Shown: one piece after another, positions 1-7,857 of the stretch
Layout of the letters: every line of letters begins with the position of its first letter
Numbering within the stretch: position 1 is the first letter of the stretch
DNA from: an uncultured Lachnospiraceae bacterium
Lineage (GTDB): Bacteria; Bacillota; Clostridia; Lachnospirales; Lachnospiraceae
Direction: 5' to 3'
Assembly (NCBI GenBank): GCA_910588865.1
Contig: CAJUSJ010000017.1
Coordinates: 2,569 to 40,186, forward strand
DNA length: 37,618 bases
Position numbers and translations under genes: made by a program
The notes under the pieces: generated by a model
The model's database searches: none
Seen by the model: only the letters and a program-made list of their open reading frames with translations
Told to the model about the DNA's origin: nothing

Positions 1-2
1 GT

Positions 3-257
3 ATCGCGGCGAATCAGGGGTTATATGATGAGATAAGGAGGAATTCGGTTATGTGTGACGCGTTGAGGGAGCTGATGCGGGAGGAGATTGAGGAAGAAAA
101 GCGGAACGCCGTTCAAAGTATAGTTCAGGAGACAGAGCAGACGATACTTGAGATAATAAAAAGCCTGATGAACAACTTAAATCTGACTGCCGACCAGGCC
201 ATGTCTGCTATGAATTTTTCTGTGGAAAAGCAGGCGGAATACAGAGCGAAGCTGTAA
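3..257 (+). CDS. C-terminal fragment of an Rpn/PD-(D/E)XK transposase-like protein (5' end outside window)
   Basis: The frame that holds the ATG at 51 stays open back to the first bases of the window. It reads IAANQGLYDEIRRNSV directly before MCDALRELM. The gene therefore very probably starts upstream, and the ATG at 51 is an internal Met despite the AGGAGG-like bases before it. The visible tail is a charged, Glu/Lys-rich helix followed by a short segment with LNLTADQAMSAM, which looks like a small C-terminal helical motif. Lachnospiraceae proteins annotated as Rpn-family recombination-promoting nuclease/putative transposase often end in this way (MC-x-A near a charged helix). The catalytic domain is not visible, so the family call is an inference from the tail alone. 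Confidence 0.5.
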   Translation: MAANQGLYDEIRRNSVMCDALRELMREEIEEEKRNAVQSIVQETEQTILEIIKSLMNNLNLTADQAMSAMNFSVEKQAEYRAKL

Positions 258-518
258 AAGCCGCGGAAAGTCTGTTGTCATAAAATTACAATTCGTTCTG
301 TGGAAGATTTCTTCTTCCGCGCCATCTGGCCAGAAAATATCTGACAGCCACCTTGACATCTGGCAGGAATAATCCATATAAAAGCATAAACGAAACCAGC
401 CGCGGACAAAAGAGGCTATGGGGATTGCCGTCAAAAGATATCTTCCACATCATGTTTAAGCTGTGCTCCGGAGGGAGGCCACGCCTGTTTTGGATATGGG
501 GCAAATAACAGACATGGT
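258..518. other. Intergenic stretch, nothing convincing
   Basis: These 260 bases lie between the end of the Rpn-like tail and the stop codon of the minus-strand MATE gene, so the two genes converge. Minus-strand open frames exist here but have no ribosome binding site or recognisable protein. A weak GGAAG/CTTCC hairpin near 303-320 has no T-run. I could not identify a clear terminator for either gene. Confidence 0.4.
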
Positions 519-1856
519 TTATGTGGAAAAGGGTGTCATCTTTCTCCTGATCACCCCATAAGCGATCCCGGCTGTCACCAGTTCCGATACCCAGAACCCA
601 TGCCACACCCCAGCGGCCCCTAGCACCCGGCTCAGCCAAAAGGCCACGGGGATGGTGACAACGACATACCGCAGAAGGGATATGATCAGGGAGGAGAATC
701 CCATGCTGAGACCTTCCAGGGCACCGCAGGAGATGATGGACACAGAGGAGATCACAAATCCGATGCTGATGATCCGAAGCGCGTCTGCCCCGGCGGCGAT
801 GGTGTCTTTGTTGGCGGTGAACAATCCTATGAGAAGGTCAGGGATTGTCTGACACAGGATGGTGCCAGCCACCATGATTCCAGCTGCCAGCAGGAGGGAG
901 ACCTTGAAAATGCTCCGGACCCGTTTGTGTTCTCCGGCTCCGTAATTGTAGCCCATTAAAGGCCGCATCCCCTGGATGATGCCGTTGGCAGACAGGTAGA
1001 GAAAGGTCTGCAGTTTATAGTAAGCTCCCAGCACAAGGACGTAGGTCTGGGAAAATCCTGACAGGATCACATTTAAGGCTGAGGTCAGCAGGGAGGGGAG
1101 GCTTAAGTTCAGCACAGCCGGAATGCCGATGGAGTACAGTTTTCTCACCATGTTTCGTTCCAGGGACAGATAGTTAAGTCCTATGTGTATGGGAAGGGGT
1201 CTGGCTGTATAAACCACAATATAGATTACAAGGCTGATGGTCTGCCCGATTCCAGTGGCCAGGGCCGCGCCGTCGATGCCCATCCTGGGAACAGGCCCAA
1301 GGCCGAAGATGAAGATGGGGTCCAGGATAATGTTGGATACGCAGCTGCAGAGCACGCTGATCATGGTCATGGACATTTTCCCCGCGGCCTGATAGATTTT
1401 TTCAAATGCCATCCCCAGGGCGATGATGACCGAGAAGCTGAACGCGATCCGGGAATATCGGATTCCCAAGTCTATGACCTGAGGGTCTTTTGTGAACATG
1501 TTCAAAAATCCGGGCATGATCCCTATGCAGAAAAATGTCAGGAGTACTCCGTGAAACCCGTTGAGAGCCAGTCCGGCGGTAGCGGCCTGGTTGGCCTCGT
1601 TCTGCTTTTGGGCTCCCAGGTAGAAGGAGATGACCGCGTTGATCCCAATGGAGAATCCGATGGTGACCGCGTTGATCAGATTCTGGATGGGGAACAGAAG
1701 GGACAGGGCGGTCATGGCGCTTTCGCTGATCTTTGCCACAAAGAAGCTGTCGATGATGTTGTAAAGGGAGGACACCATCATGGAGAAGATCATGGGAAGG
1801 GACATGGACAGCACCAGGGGGAGCACTGGCTTTTCTTTCATAAATGTTTGTTCCAT
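519..1856 (-). CDS. MATE family efflux transporter
   Basis: A 445-residue polytopic membrane protein of normal length for the MATE (multidrug and toxic compound extrusion) family, which exports cationic drugs or metabolites using Na+ or H+ gradients. Family features are the N-terminal PLVLSMSLPMIFSMMVSSLYNIIDSFFV-type first helix, split here as PLVLSMSLPMIFS and NIIDSFFV, and the central LNLSLPSLLTS and GMRPLMGYNYGAGE motifs that mark the start of the second six-helix half. About twelve hydrophobic segments are visible. The start ATG at 1856 is the natural one, since the leader before it holds no longer in-frame extension with a ribosome site. It is transcribed alone. A promoter and an intrinsic terminator sit in the roughly 230-base leader, suggesting attenuation. 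The substrate is unknown. Confidence 0.93.
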   Translation of the reverse strand: MEQTFMKEKPVLPLVLSMSLPMIFSMMVSSLYNIIDSFFVAKISESAMTALSLLFPIQNLINAVTIGFSIGINAVISFYLGAQKQNEANQAATAGLALNGFHGVLLTFFCIGIMPGFLNMFTKDPQVIDLGIRYSRIAFSFSVIIALGMAFEKIYQAAGKMSMTMISVLCSCVSNIILDPIFIFGLGPVPRMGIDGAALATGIGQTISLVIYIVVYTARPLPIHIGLNYLSLERNMVRKLYSIGIPAVLNLSLPSLLTSALNVILSGFSQTYVLVLGAYYKLQTFLYLSANGIIQGMRPLMGYNYGAGEHKRVRSIFKVSLLLAAGIMVAGTILCQTIPDLLIGLFTANKDTIAAGADALRIISIGFVISSVSIISCGALEGLSMGFSSLIISLLRYVVVTIPVAFWLSRVLGAAGVWHGFWVSELVTAGIAYGVIRRKMTPFST

Positions 1857-1957
1857 TTGCGATACCTCATTTCATAATTGTTTTTGGCTTGGTTTCGGAG
1901 AGCTTTGGAAAAGATCCGGCAGGGAAAGAGGCCATATTCCTCTCTGCCTGTATACAC

Positions 1958-1996
1958 AAAAAAGCCACATGACCGTCAAGAGGACAGTCGTGTGGC
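1958..1996 (-). terminator. Intrinsic terminator inside the MATE 5' leader (candidate attenuator)
   Basis: Read on the minus strand, a 33-base hairpin (1964-1996) has arms GCCACACGAC and GTCATGTGGC, extended by an inner GTC/GAC pair around a 5-base loop, and is followed directly by TTTTTT (1958-1963). No minus-strand gene lies upstream that could use it: the next gene upstream on that side points the other way. It sits about 100 bases before the MATE start codon and downstream of a promoter-like element, so it most likely controls read-through into the MATE gene. Confidence 0.75.
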
Positions 1997-2061
1997 GAAA
2001 GAGTAAAAAAATTTACTAAAAATCCACTCCTGTTTATGGTGAGAACAGGTTTGTATATGAC

Positions 2062-2090
2062 AGGATATAACAGAGAGAGAAAAAAGTCAA
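2062..2090 (-). promoter_or_regulatory. Candidate promoter for the MATE gene leader
   Basis: On the minus strand there is a -35-like TTGACT (2085-2090) and, 17 bases on, TATCCT (2062-2067). An alternative -10, TATATC, would give a 15-base spacer. Transcription starting near 2055 would produce a leader of roughly 90 bases ending at the intrinsic terminator. That leader also contains a CCTGTT/AACAGG hairpin (2029-2049), which could be the sensing or anti-terminating part. Confidence 0.5.
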
Positions 2091-2224
2091 GCTTATTTTT
2101 CACATTTTTGAATTATGGGAACCCATGGCGGATAAACTGTACTACAAAATCTTTCAGCATTATGAGCTGACAGGCCGCTGCTATTTTCACAGGCAGCGGA
2201 ACAATAGAGAGGAGCTGATAAAAG

Positions 2225-3271
2225 TTGAACAATACAAAAAGTCCCTTCGCAAATATGGGCTGTACCTGTTTTACATGGGAGACAGAGGACAACAGGCATC
2301 TTCTGGGGAGAACCTATGACCAATGCGGCAATCTTAGGGGAAACAGCATTGCTGTGGTTCCCAGAAATTATCCCCTGAGACTGGAGATTGATCAAAATCT
2401 TCAGCCGTATGTTCGCGGCCGGTATGCTTTCAGTGGAATGGCGATTATGGGGCTAGAGTCCCCGGTTATGGTAGATGGGATCAATGAGGCCGGGGTTATG
2501 GGAGGCCTGTTAAACTATCCGGGGTACGCGGTCTATGATCTGGCAAGGGACAGCCGGCATATGAATATCCACCCTGGATTTCTTACAGGATATCTTTTAA
2601 GCCAGTGCGCTTCCGTGGAGGAGGCGGCTTCTCTGATCCCATCCCTCAATCTGACCTCGGAACGTATTTTTGGACATGAGATCTCTATCCACTTTATTTT
2701 TTCCGACAGGAGCGGGGAGGCTATTATCATTGAGCCGGATGCGGAGGGCCTTCAGGTTCATCGGGATACCATCGGAGTCATGACCAACAGCCCCAATTAT
2801 CAGTGGCAGCAGACCAATCTGTGCAACTACGCGTCTGTGTCCAACTGCCTGAGCGCATCCCGCGATTTTATGGATTTAAAGATCCAGGGAAACAGCGTAA
2901 GTTCAGGAGGCGGTTTTGGACTTCCGGGAGACTACTCATCACCATCTCGGTTTGTGCGGATGGCGGTGATGAAGCACTATGCTGTGAAAGGAGCTAACGA
3001 GCTGGAGGGCATATCCAGGATGTTTCACCAGTTCTCCTCAGTGAACATACCTGAGGGCATTGTCATGCGTTCCGAGGAGGAGGGACAGGAGGATCCTTCC
3101 TACGATCATACGTTATGCATCAGCGCCATGTGCGCGGAGAGCGGTGTCTACTATTTTTCCACATGTCAAAGCAGGAGGATCAGCGCGGTGAGGCTGCGGG
3201 GGATGGAGATGAACCAGGAGATACGGTATTTTCCCCTTCCTCAGAGTGAGGATATCAATTATCTAAATTGA
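2225..3271 (+). CDS. Choloylglycine hydrolase / penicillin V acylase family Ntn hydrolase
   Basis: A 348-residue enzyme of the family that hydrolyses amide bonds of conjugated bile salts, penicillin V or N-acyl signals, using an N-terminal Cys nucleophile. The family's active-site set is present: Cys13 (in GCTCFTWET), Arg29 and Asp32 (GRTYD), Asn97 (LNYPG), Asn188 (TNSPNY) and Arg242 (SPSRFVR). Cys13 must become the first residue, so a 12-residue propeptide ending in Met-Gly has to be removed, as in penicillin V acylases with short pre-peptides. I chose the TTG at 2225 because GAGAGGAG lies at 2207-2214; the later ATG at 2255 has no ribosome site. There is no signal peptide, so it is probably cytoplasmic. 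A CCGCTGC/GCAGCGG hairpin (2175-2199) lies just upstream. Whether bile salts are the substrate cannot be decided from sequence alone. Confidence 0.88.
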   Translation: MNNTKSPFANMGCTCFTWETEDNRHLLGRTYDQCGNLRGNSIAVVPRNYPLRLEIDQNLQPYVRGRYAFSGMAIMGLESPVMVDGINEAGVMGGLLNYPGYAVYDLARDSRHMNIHPGFLTGYLLSQCASVEEAASLIPSLNLTSERIFGHEISIHFIFSDRSGEAIIIEPDAEGLQVHRDTIGVMTNSPNYQWQQTNLCNYASVSNCLSASRDFMDLKIQGNSVSSGGGFGLPGDYSSPSRFVRMAVMKHYAVKGANELEGISRMFHQFSSVNIPEGIVMRSEEEGQEDPSYDHTLCISAMCAESGVYYFSTCQSRRISAVRLRGMEMNQEIRYFPLPQSEDINYLN

Positions 3272-3277
3272 CAGAAA

Positions 3278-3310
3278 AACCAAAAAGCCGCTTTAAGCGG
3301 CTTTCTGGTT
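3278..3310. terminator. Bidirectional terminator between convergent genes
   Basis: AACCA-AAAGCCGCTT is followed by AAGCGGCTTT-CTGGTT, forming a near-perfect stem with almost no loop. It lies between the acylase (plus strand, ends 3271) and the DapB-like gene (minus strand, ends 3370). The minus-strand copy has the better T-rich tract. Confidence 0.8.
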
Positions 3311-3369
3311 ATACCCCGGAGCCAAAATTTGTCTGCCGGGGTATGATTTATGGGAGGAATAGATGATTT

Positions 3370-4395
3370 TTAGCAGTAAAATTCCATGGGATAAGTCATG
3401 TATTCGATCTCATCCAGCTCGTCCATGGTGATCAGCCCGGCAGGAGCCCGCAGCACCGCGGGGATCCTGTTTACGATGGTGGCGCAGGTGTGCTCGACAG
3501 TGGCGGGTTTTACTACATGGAATTCCGTATCCGGCTCGCCGGAAATCTTCCAGTCGCACATATCTCCGTCATCTGGTCCGTACACCTTGCCGATGCACTG
3601 GGTCTCGATCACCGGACCCTGGAAGGTCTCTGTGGTCACAACCGCTGCCATGCCGATGCAGTTTCCTTCTTTGATATCCTTGCCCATGGTGGAGGAGTAT
3701 AAGTCGCCTTTGTGGAAATAGGGAACGCATTTCTGGGTCTGGCTCTTGATGGTCCACCCCATCTTGGCGGCCAGAGCTTCATTGGAGTTCCAAACATAGG
3801 AAGGCTCTAAGATCTCCGGGTGGGCGATCTGTTTCTCGAATTCTTCAGGGGTTAAGTCCACACCGTGGGCCTTGGCGAGAGCCAGCCCGTAGTCTTCCAC
3901 ATTGTAGCTGACAGCTCCCTCGATCTTCTTGATGTTGTGGCAGCTTCCCGCTACCATGCTCACCATGTTTACCCAGAAGGTATCTTCCATACCGCTGCCC
4001 ACAAAGGTGCAGTTGTTCTCTTTTGCCAGAACATCCAGATGGTTGGCCCGAACAGGATCTGTGGTCCAGCAGTAGGTGGCCTCCTCGCAGGTGGTGATGA
4101 CGCTGATACCCCTGCTTAAACAGTTTACAAAATGGTCGTAGCAGTCGCTGACCAGGCTGAACAGGGTGACCACGGCGATATCCGGGTCCGTGTTGTCTAA
4201 AACTTCCTCCGCGTTATTGCTGATGAGGATGCCTGTCTTCATTCCAAGCTCCGCGTAATCACCGATATCCATGCCCACAATCTCAGGGTTCACATCAATG
4301 GCGCCTACGATCTGCGCGCCTTTTTCGTAGAGATAGCGCAGAATGTATTTGCTCATTTTTCCGCATCCATACTGTACTACTTTAATCTTACCCAT
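3370..4395 (-). CDS. DapB-like / 2,4-diaminopentanoate dehydrogenase family oxidoreductase
   Basis: A 341-residue NAD(P)-binding protein. The N-terminus KIKVVQYGCGKMSKYIL is a Rossmann GxGxM turn, followed by GAIDVNPEIVGMDIG, the pattern of dihydrodipicolinate-reductase-like amine dehydrogenases that include clostridial 2,4-diaminopentanoate dehydrogenase (ornithine fermentation). True DapB is about 270 residues and lacks the long C-terminal half seen here. An ATG at 4416 would extend the protein over its own ribosome site; the ATG at 4395 has AAGGAGG nine bases upstream and puts MGKIKVV at the N-terminus, so I use 4395. It is transcribed alone from a good promoter. None of the ornithine-fermentation partners (oraS/oraE, ortA/ortB) is in the window, so the real substrate is open. 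Alternative: another beta-amino-acid or amine dehydrogenase of the same superfamily. Confidence 0.75.
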   Translation of the reverse strand: MGKIKVVQYGCGKMSKYILRYLYEKGAQIVGAIDVNPEIVGMDIGDYAELGMKTGILISNNAEEVLDNTDPDIAVVTLFSLVSDCYDHFVNCLSRGISVITTCEEATYCWTTDPVRANHLDVLAKENNCTFVGSGMEDTFWVNMVSMVAGSCHNIKKIEGAVSYNVEDYGLALAKAHGVDLTPEEFEKQIAHPEILEPSYVWNSNEALAAKMGWTIKSQTQKCVPYFHKGDLYSSTMGKDIKEGNCIGMAAVVTTETFQGPVIETQCIGKVYGPDDGDMCDWKISGEPDTEFHVVKPATVEHTCATIVNRIPAVLRAPAGLITMDELDEIEYMTYPMEFYC

Positions 4396-4442
4396 AATGA
4401 AAATCCTCCTTCTCAAGGAAACAATTTAACGGATAGCTTTAG

Positions 4443-4471
4443 TATATATCCTCGTCCAGGGTGAGAGTCAA
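4443..4471 (-). promoter_or_regulatory. Promoter for the DapB-like gene
   Basis: On the minus strand TTGACT (4466-4471), a 17-base spacer and TATATA (4443-4448) form a good sigma-A-type promoter. It predicts a start near 4436 and a leader of about 40 bases. Confidence 0.65.
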
Positions 4472-4612
4472 GGAAGATTGTGGAAAATTTGACGGTCACA
4501 TGACAGCCCTGTTTTCTAAAGACAATTTGACCTGAAATTGACAAAAATCATCAAATGGCGTCGGCAATATACACATGGGGAGTTTGAATAAACGAATAAA
4601 ATACAAAATATC

Positions 4613-4640
4613 TTGCCAAATCAGTGAAAACAATTATAAT
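4613..4640 (+). promoter_or_regulatory. Promoter for the MerR-type regulator gene
   Basis: TTGCCA (4613-4618), a 16-base spacer and a perfect TATAAT (4635-4640) lie about 60 bases before the start codon. The 16-base spacer is not the stretched 19-20-base type that MerR proteins activate, so any autoregulation would work differently or the target is elsewhere. Confidence 0.65.
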
Positions 4641-4698
4641 AAAAATATACAGGTTGGACAAAAACCCTGAACTTACATCAGACTTTAGGAGCATCACC

Positions 4699-5538
4699 AT
4701 GGATAATAAAATGATGAAGATCGGCGAGATGGCCCGGTTCAACCGGGTATCCATCACTACCCTGCGGCTTTACGACAAGGTGGGGATCTTAAAACCCTGC
4801 TATACAGACCCGGAGACCAATTACCGGTATTACAGCATCCACCAGAAGGCCCGCCTGGATATGATCCAGTATATGAAGGAGCTGGGCATGAGTTTAGGTG
4901 AGATCAGAGAGATCCTGGAGAAGGGGGATATTGAGCTGATCGAGTCCACCCTTATCAGCAAAAAGAGGCAGGTGAAGGAGGAGATCGCCCAGATGCAGCT
5001 GCGGCTGGGTGCCATCAGCAGGGCCATTGAGAGCGTGGAGCGGTTCCGCAAGGCACCGGACCGCGGTATGCTCACTGTGGAGTACATCCCTCACAGGAAG
5101 GTGTATGTGATGCATACGGATACCAATTTTTATGAGTACGATATCTCTGTGTATGAGGAGATCTTAGAGGATTTGAAGGAAAATCTCATTGGCCAGGGCC
5201 TGCCCCAGGTTTACTACTGCAACGCGGGGACCATCCTGGAGAGGGAGGATTTTCTGGCGCTGAGGATGGTGTCCCACGAGATCTTTATCTTCGTGGATGA
5301 TGATTTTCCGGAGCATGAGTCTGTGCGTCATATCGACAGTGCCATGTATGCCTGTATTTACCTGGACAGCTTTGACGATGAACCTGAGTACGCGGCCAGG
5401 CTTTTAAAGTACTGTCAGGAACACAGCTATACCATCAGCGGGGATTACATATGCGAAGTCCTGACAGAGTTCAATGTGTTTGACAGCCAGAAGCGGTCCA
5501 TGTTCCTGCGGCTTCAGGTGCCTCTCAAGTTCCGGTGA
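4699..5538 (+). CDS. MerR family transcriptional regulator with effector-binding domain
   Basis: A 279-residue DNA-binding regulator. Residues 5-75 form the MerR winged helix (KIGEMARFNRVSITTLRLYD, then NYRYYSIHQ). Residues about 80-120 form the coiled-coil dimer helix, and the remaining 155 residues match the size of a GyrI/BmrR-type ligand-binding domain (MLTVEYIPHRKVYVM). Such proteins often control multidrug exporters in response to hydrophobic cations. The start was placed at 4699, which has TAGGAG nine bases upstream; the longer frame back to 4624 would cover the promoter. The MATE exporter is 3 kb away and pointed the other way, so a link is only a guess. The adjacent DUF554 gene is another possible target. 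Confidence 0.87.
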   Translation: MDNKMMKIGEMARFNRVSITTLRLYDKVGILKPCYTDPETNYRYYSIHQKARLDMIQYMKELGMSLGEIREILEKGDIELIESTLISKKRQVKEEIAQMQLRLGAISRAIESVERFRKAPDRGMLTVEYIPHRKVYVMHTDTNFYEYDISVYEEILEDLKENLIGQGLPQVYYCNAGTILEREDFLALRMVSHEIFIFVDDDFPEHESVRHIDSAMYACIYLDSFDDEPEYAARLLKYCQEHSYTISGDYICEVLTEFNVFDSQKRSMFLRLQVPLKFR

Positions 5539-5711
5539 GAGTGATGTCTCAGACAGTGTGTTTGTGAAACTGTTTGGCGGGTTGGCGCGCTTTCCGCCCG
5601 GGTCCGGGATTTGTCTCGCGCTGAACATGTGTCACTGGCTCTTGGGACTGCCCCGGTGGATTTTTAATAGATGTTGGCAGGGAAAAATATAGAAAACGGA
5701 GGAGAAAAACT

Positions 5712-6403
5712 ATGCCTGTAGGATTATTATGTGGATGTGGGGCTGTGTTCGCGGGGGCCTTATAGGGACGGGATGCGGAAAATACATCAGCAAAGAGACC
5801 CAGGATGTGCTTATGTCTGTGTTTGGACTGTCCGCGGTGGCTAATGGGGTCATGTCGCTGATCAAGGGGAACACCATGCCTCCTGTGATTCTGGCTCTGA
5901 TCGTGGGCGTGTTCGCGGGCCAGGTGCTTCAGCTGGAGAGGAGAGTGAAGAGCGGGCTTGGGATAGCCTTAAGGAAACTGCCTGTTTCTGCGGAAAAGAT
6001 CAACATGGATGAGTATGTGACGGTTGTCGCTATTTTCTGCGCCAGCGGATTTGGGATCTACGGTGTTTTGACAGAGGGGATGACGGGGGATCCGTCTATC
6101 CTGTTGTCCAAGTCCATTATGGATCTGTTCACCGCGGTTTTGTTCGCGGGAACCATGGGGGCCGCGGTAAGCCTGATCGCGGTGCCCCAGCTGGCGATCT
6201 TTCTGGCCCTGTTCTTTCTGGCCAGGCTGATCGTTCCCCTGACCACCCCAAAACTCCTTAATGATTTTGTGGCGTGCGGAGGAATCCTCACCATAGCCGC
6301 TGGTCTCAGGGTCAGCAAGATCAAAGATATCCCGCTGATCAACATGCTTCCCGCCCTGGTGCTGGTGATGCCTTTCAGCGCGGTCTGGGGGATGATATTT
6401 TAA
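5712..6403 (+). pseudogene. DUF554 (YdfK/YqgA-type) membrane protein with an N-terminal frameshift
   Basis: The natural start is the ATG at 5712 (MPVGLLCGCGAVFAG), which has GGAGG eight bases before it. That frame hits TAG at 5763. The rest of the protein (GLIGTGCGKYISKETQDVL onward, through 6403) continues in the next frame. Adding one G to the G5 run at 5753-5757 restores one continuous protein of about 230 residues, the normal family length, with MPVG...GGLIGTG as in intact homologues. The remainder has about seven hydrophobic segments and is otherwise intact. DUF554 proteins are integral membrane proteins of unknown function. The break could be a real mutation, slippage-based phase variation or a sequencing error in the homopolymer. 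An ATG at 5729 would open the second frame but has no ribosome site. Confidence 0.85.
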
Positions 6404-6420
6404 AACAGGAAAGAGGATAG

Positions 6421-6466
6421 AAAAATGCCCGGAAGCCTTTGGAGATTTTGCGCTGCCGGGCATTTT
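6421..6466. terminator. Bidirectional terminator between DUF554 gene and argG
   Basis: AAAATGCCCGG and CCGGGCATTTT form an 11-base-pair stem around a 23-base loop, with A-rich and T-rich flanks that serve both strands. It lies between the convergent genes ending at 6403 and 6477. Confidence 0.8.
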
Positions 6467-6476
6467 GCGCGGGGAC

Positions 6477-7709
6477 TTATCTGTTCTGATTCTTGTTGAC
6501 CTCAGCCATCTTCATAGCCCGAACCTTAAGGGGCAGTCCGAACAATGTGATGAAGCCGTCCGCGTCGTGATGGTCGTATAAGTCTCCTGTGGTGAAGGAG
6601 GCCAGTGATTCGCTGTACAGGGAGTAGGGGGAGGTGGTCCCGGCCTTGATGATGTTGCCTTTGTAGAGTTTGAATTTTACCTCTCCAGTGACATACTCCT
6701 GGGTGGACTCAACAAAAGCCTGAACCGCCTCCCGCAGAGGAGTGAACCATTTCCCTTCGTATACGATCTGGGACATCTTGTTGCCCATGTCTTTTTTCAC
6801 TTCCATGGTAGCCCTGTCTAAGACCAGTTCCTCCAGCTGCTGATGAGCTTCCATCAGGATCGTTCCGCCGGGAGTCTCATAGACACCCCGGGATTTCATG
6901 CCTACCACCCGGTTTTCTACAATATCCACAATACCGATGCCGTGTTTTCCGCCCAGTTCATTCAGCTTACGTATAATGTCGGAAACTTTCAGCTTTTCCC
7001 CGTTGACGCTGACAGGAATACCCTTTTCAAAGGTCATGGTCACATACTCGCCTTCATCTGGAGCCTTCTCAGGCGTGACGCCCAGAACCAGCAGATGGTC
7101 ATAGTTGGGCTCGCTGGCAGGGTCCTCCAGTTCCAGGCCTTCGTGGCTGATGTGCCATAAGTTGCGGTCCCGGCTGTAACTGCTGTCAGCGGAGAACGGA
7201 AGATGGATGCCGTGCTTTTCGCAGTACTCAATCTCGTCCTCACGAGACTGCATGGTCCAGATGTCAGTCATGCGCCATGGGGCGATAATCTTTAAATCAG
7301 GCGCGAGGGCTTTGATACCCAGCTCAAAACGGATCTGGTCATTGCCTTTGCCGGTGGCTCCGTGGCAGATGGCGGAAGCCCCCTCTTTCCTGGCGATCTC
7401 CACAAGACGCTTCGCGATGGCAGGGCGGGCCATGGAAGTGCCCAGTAAGTATTTGTTCTCATATACAGCGTTTGCCTGGACACAGGGAACAATGTAGTTA
7501 TCGCAGAAGTCATCTACCAGATCTTCAATATATAATTTGGAGGCGCCGGAGAGCTTGGCCCGCTCCTCCAGCCCGTCTAATTCGCTGCCCTGGCCGCAGT
7601 CAATACAGCAGCAGATCACTTCATAATCAAAATGTTCCTTTAACCACGGTATAATGGCAGTGGTGTCAAGACCGCCCGAATAAGCTAAGATTACTTTCTC
7701 TTTCATCAT
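6477..7709 (-). CDS. argG: Argininosuccinate synthase
   Basis: This 410-residue cytoplasmic enzyme joins citrulline and aspartate using ATP, the penultimate step of arginine synthesis. It has the PP-loop AYSGGLDTT at residues 9-17, the downstream CIDCGQGSE, GATGKGNDQIRFE and DSSYSRDRNLWHISHEG segments, and the normal family length. The first ATG (7709) is favoured by AGGAAGG eight bases upstream; the second codon is also ATG. It is divergent from argCJBD, separated by a coiled-coil gene, and has its own promoter with an ArgR-like site over the -10 box. argF and argH are not in the window. Confidence 0.97.
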   Translation of the reverse strand: MMKEKVILAYSGGLDTTAIIPWLKEHFDYEVICCCIDCGQGSELDGLEERAKLSGASKLYIEDLVDDFCDNYIVPCVQANAVYENKYLLGTSMARPAIAKRLVEIARKEGASAICHGATGKGNDQIRFELGIKALAPDLKIIAPWRMTDIWTMQSREDEIEYCEKHGIHLPFSADSSYSRDRNLWHISHEGLELEDPASEPNYDHLLVLGVTPEKAPDEGEYVTMTFEKGIPVSVNGEKLKVSDIIRKLNELGGKHGIGIVDIVENRVVGMKSRGVYETPGGTILMEAHQQLEELVLDRATMEVKKDMGNKMSQIVYEGKWFTPLREAVQAFVESTQEYVTGEVKFKLYKGNIIKAGTTSPYSLYSESLASFTTGDLYDHHDADGFITLFGLPLKVRAMKMAEVNKNQNR

Positions 7710-7755
7710 TTACCATTCCTTCCTGAGATTGATATGGGTCTTTGAAGTTTGAAAC

Positions 7756-7791
7756 ATTCATAAATATACATCATCTTGCAAGAAATTGCAA
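7756..7791 (-). promoter_or_regulatory. argG promoter with candidate ArgR operator
   Basis: On the minus strand TTGCAA (7786-7791), a 17-base spacer and TATATT (7763-7768) form the promoter. The segment ATGTATATTTATGAAT (about 7756-7771) covers the -10 box and matches the one at the argC promoter (ATGTATAATTATAAAT) at 14 of 16 positions. It has the AT-rich, imperfectly palindromic look of ARG boxes, so arginine repression is the likely control. Confidence 0.6.
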
Positions 7792-7857
7792 CCCATAAAT
7801 CAGTCCGCGTGGAAAATCGTCTGGAAAGCCGCGGCCAGGGGATAATGACAGGAACCT

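Noticed and set aside
1185..1877. 230-residue plus-strand frame opposite the MATE gene
   Set aside because: His/Gly/Asp-rich composition typical of an antisense shadow; the minus-strand MATE protein is unambiguous.
5539..5711. Promoter or terminator between the MerR gene and the DUF554 gene
   Set aside because: Only weak matches (for example TTGGGA with TAATAG) and no stable hairpin with a T-run, so read-through from the MerR gene is as likely.
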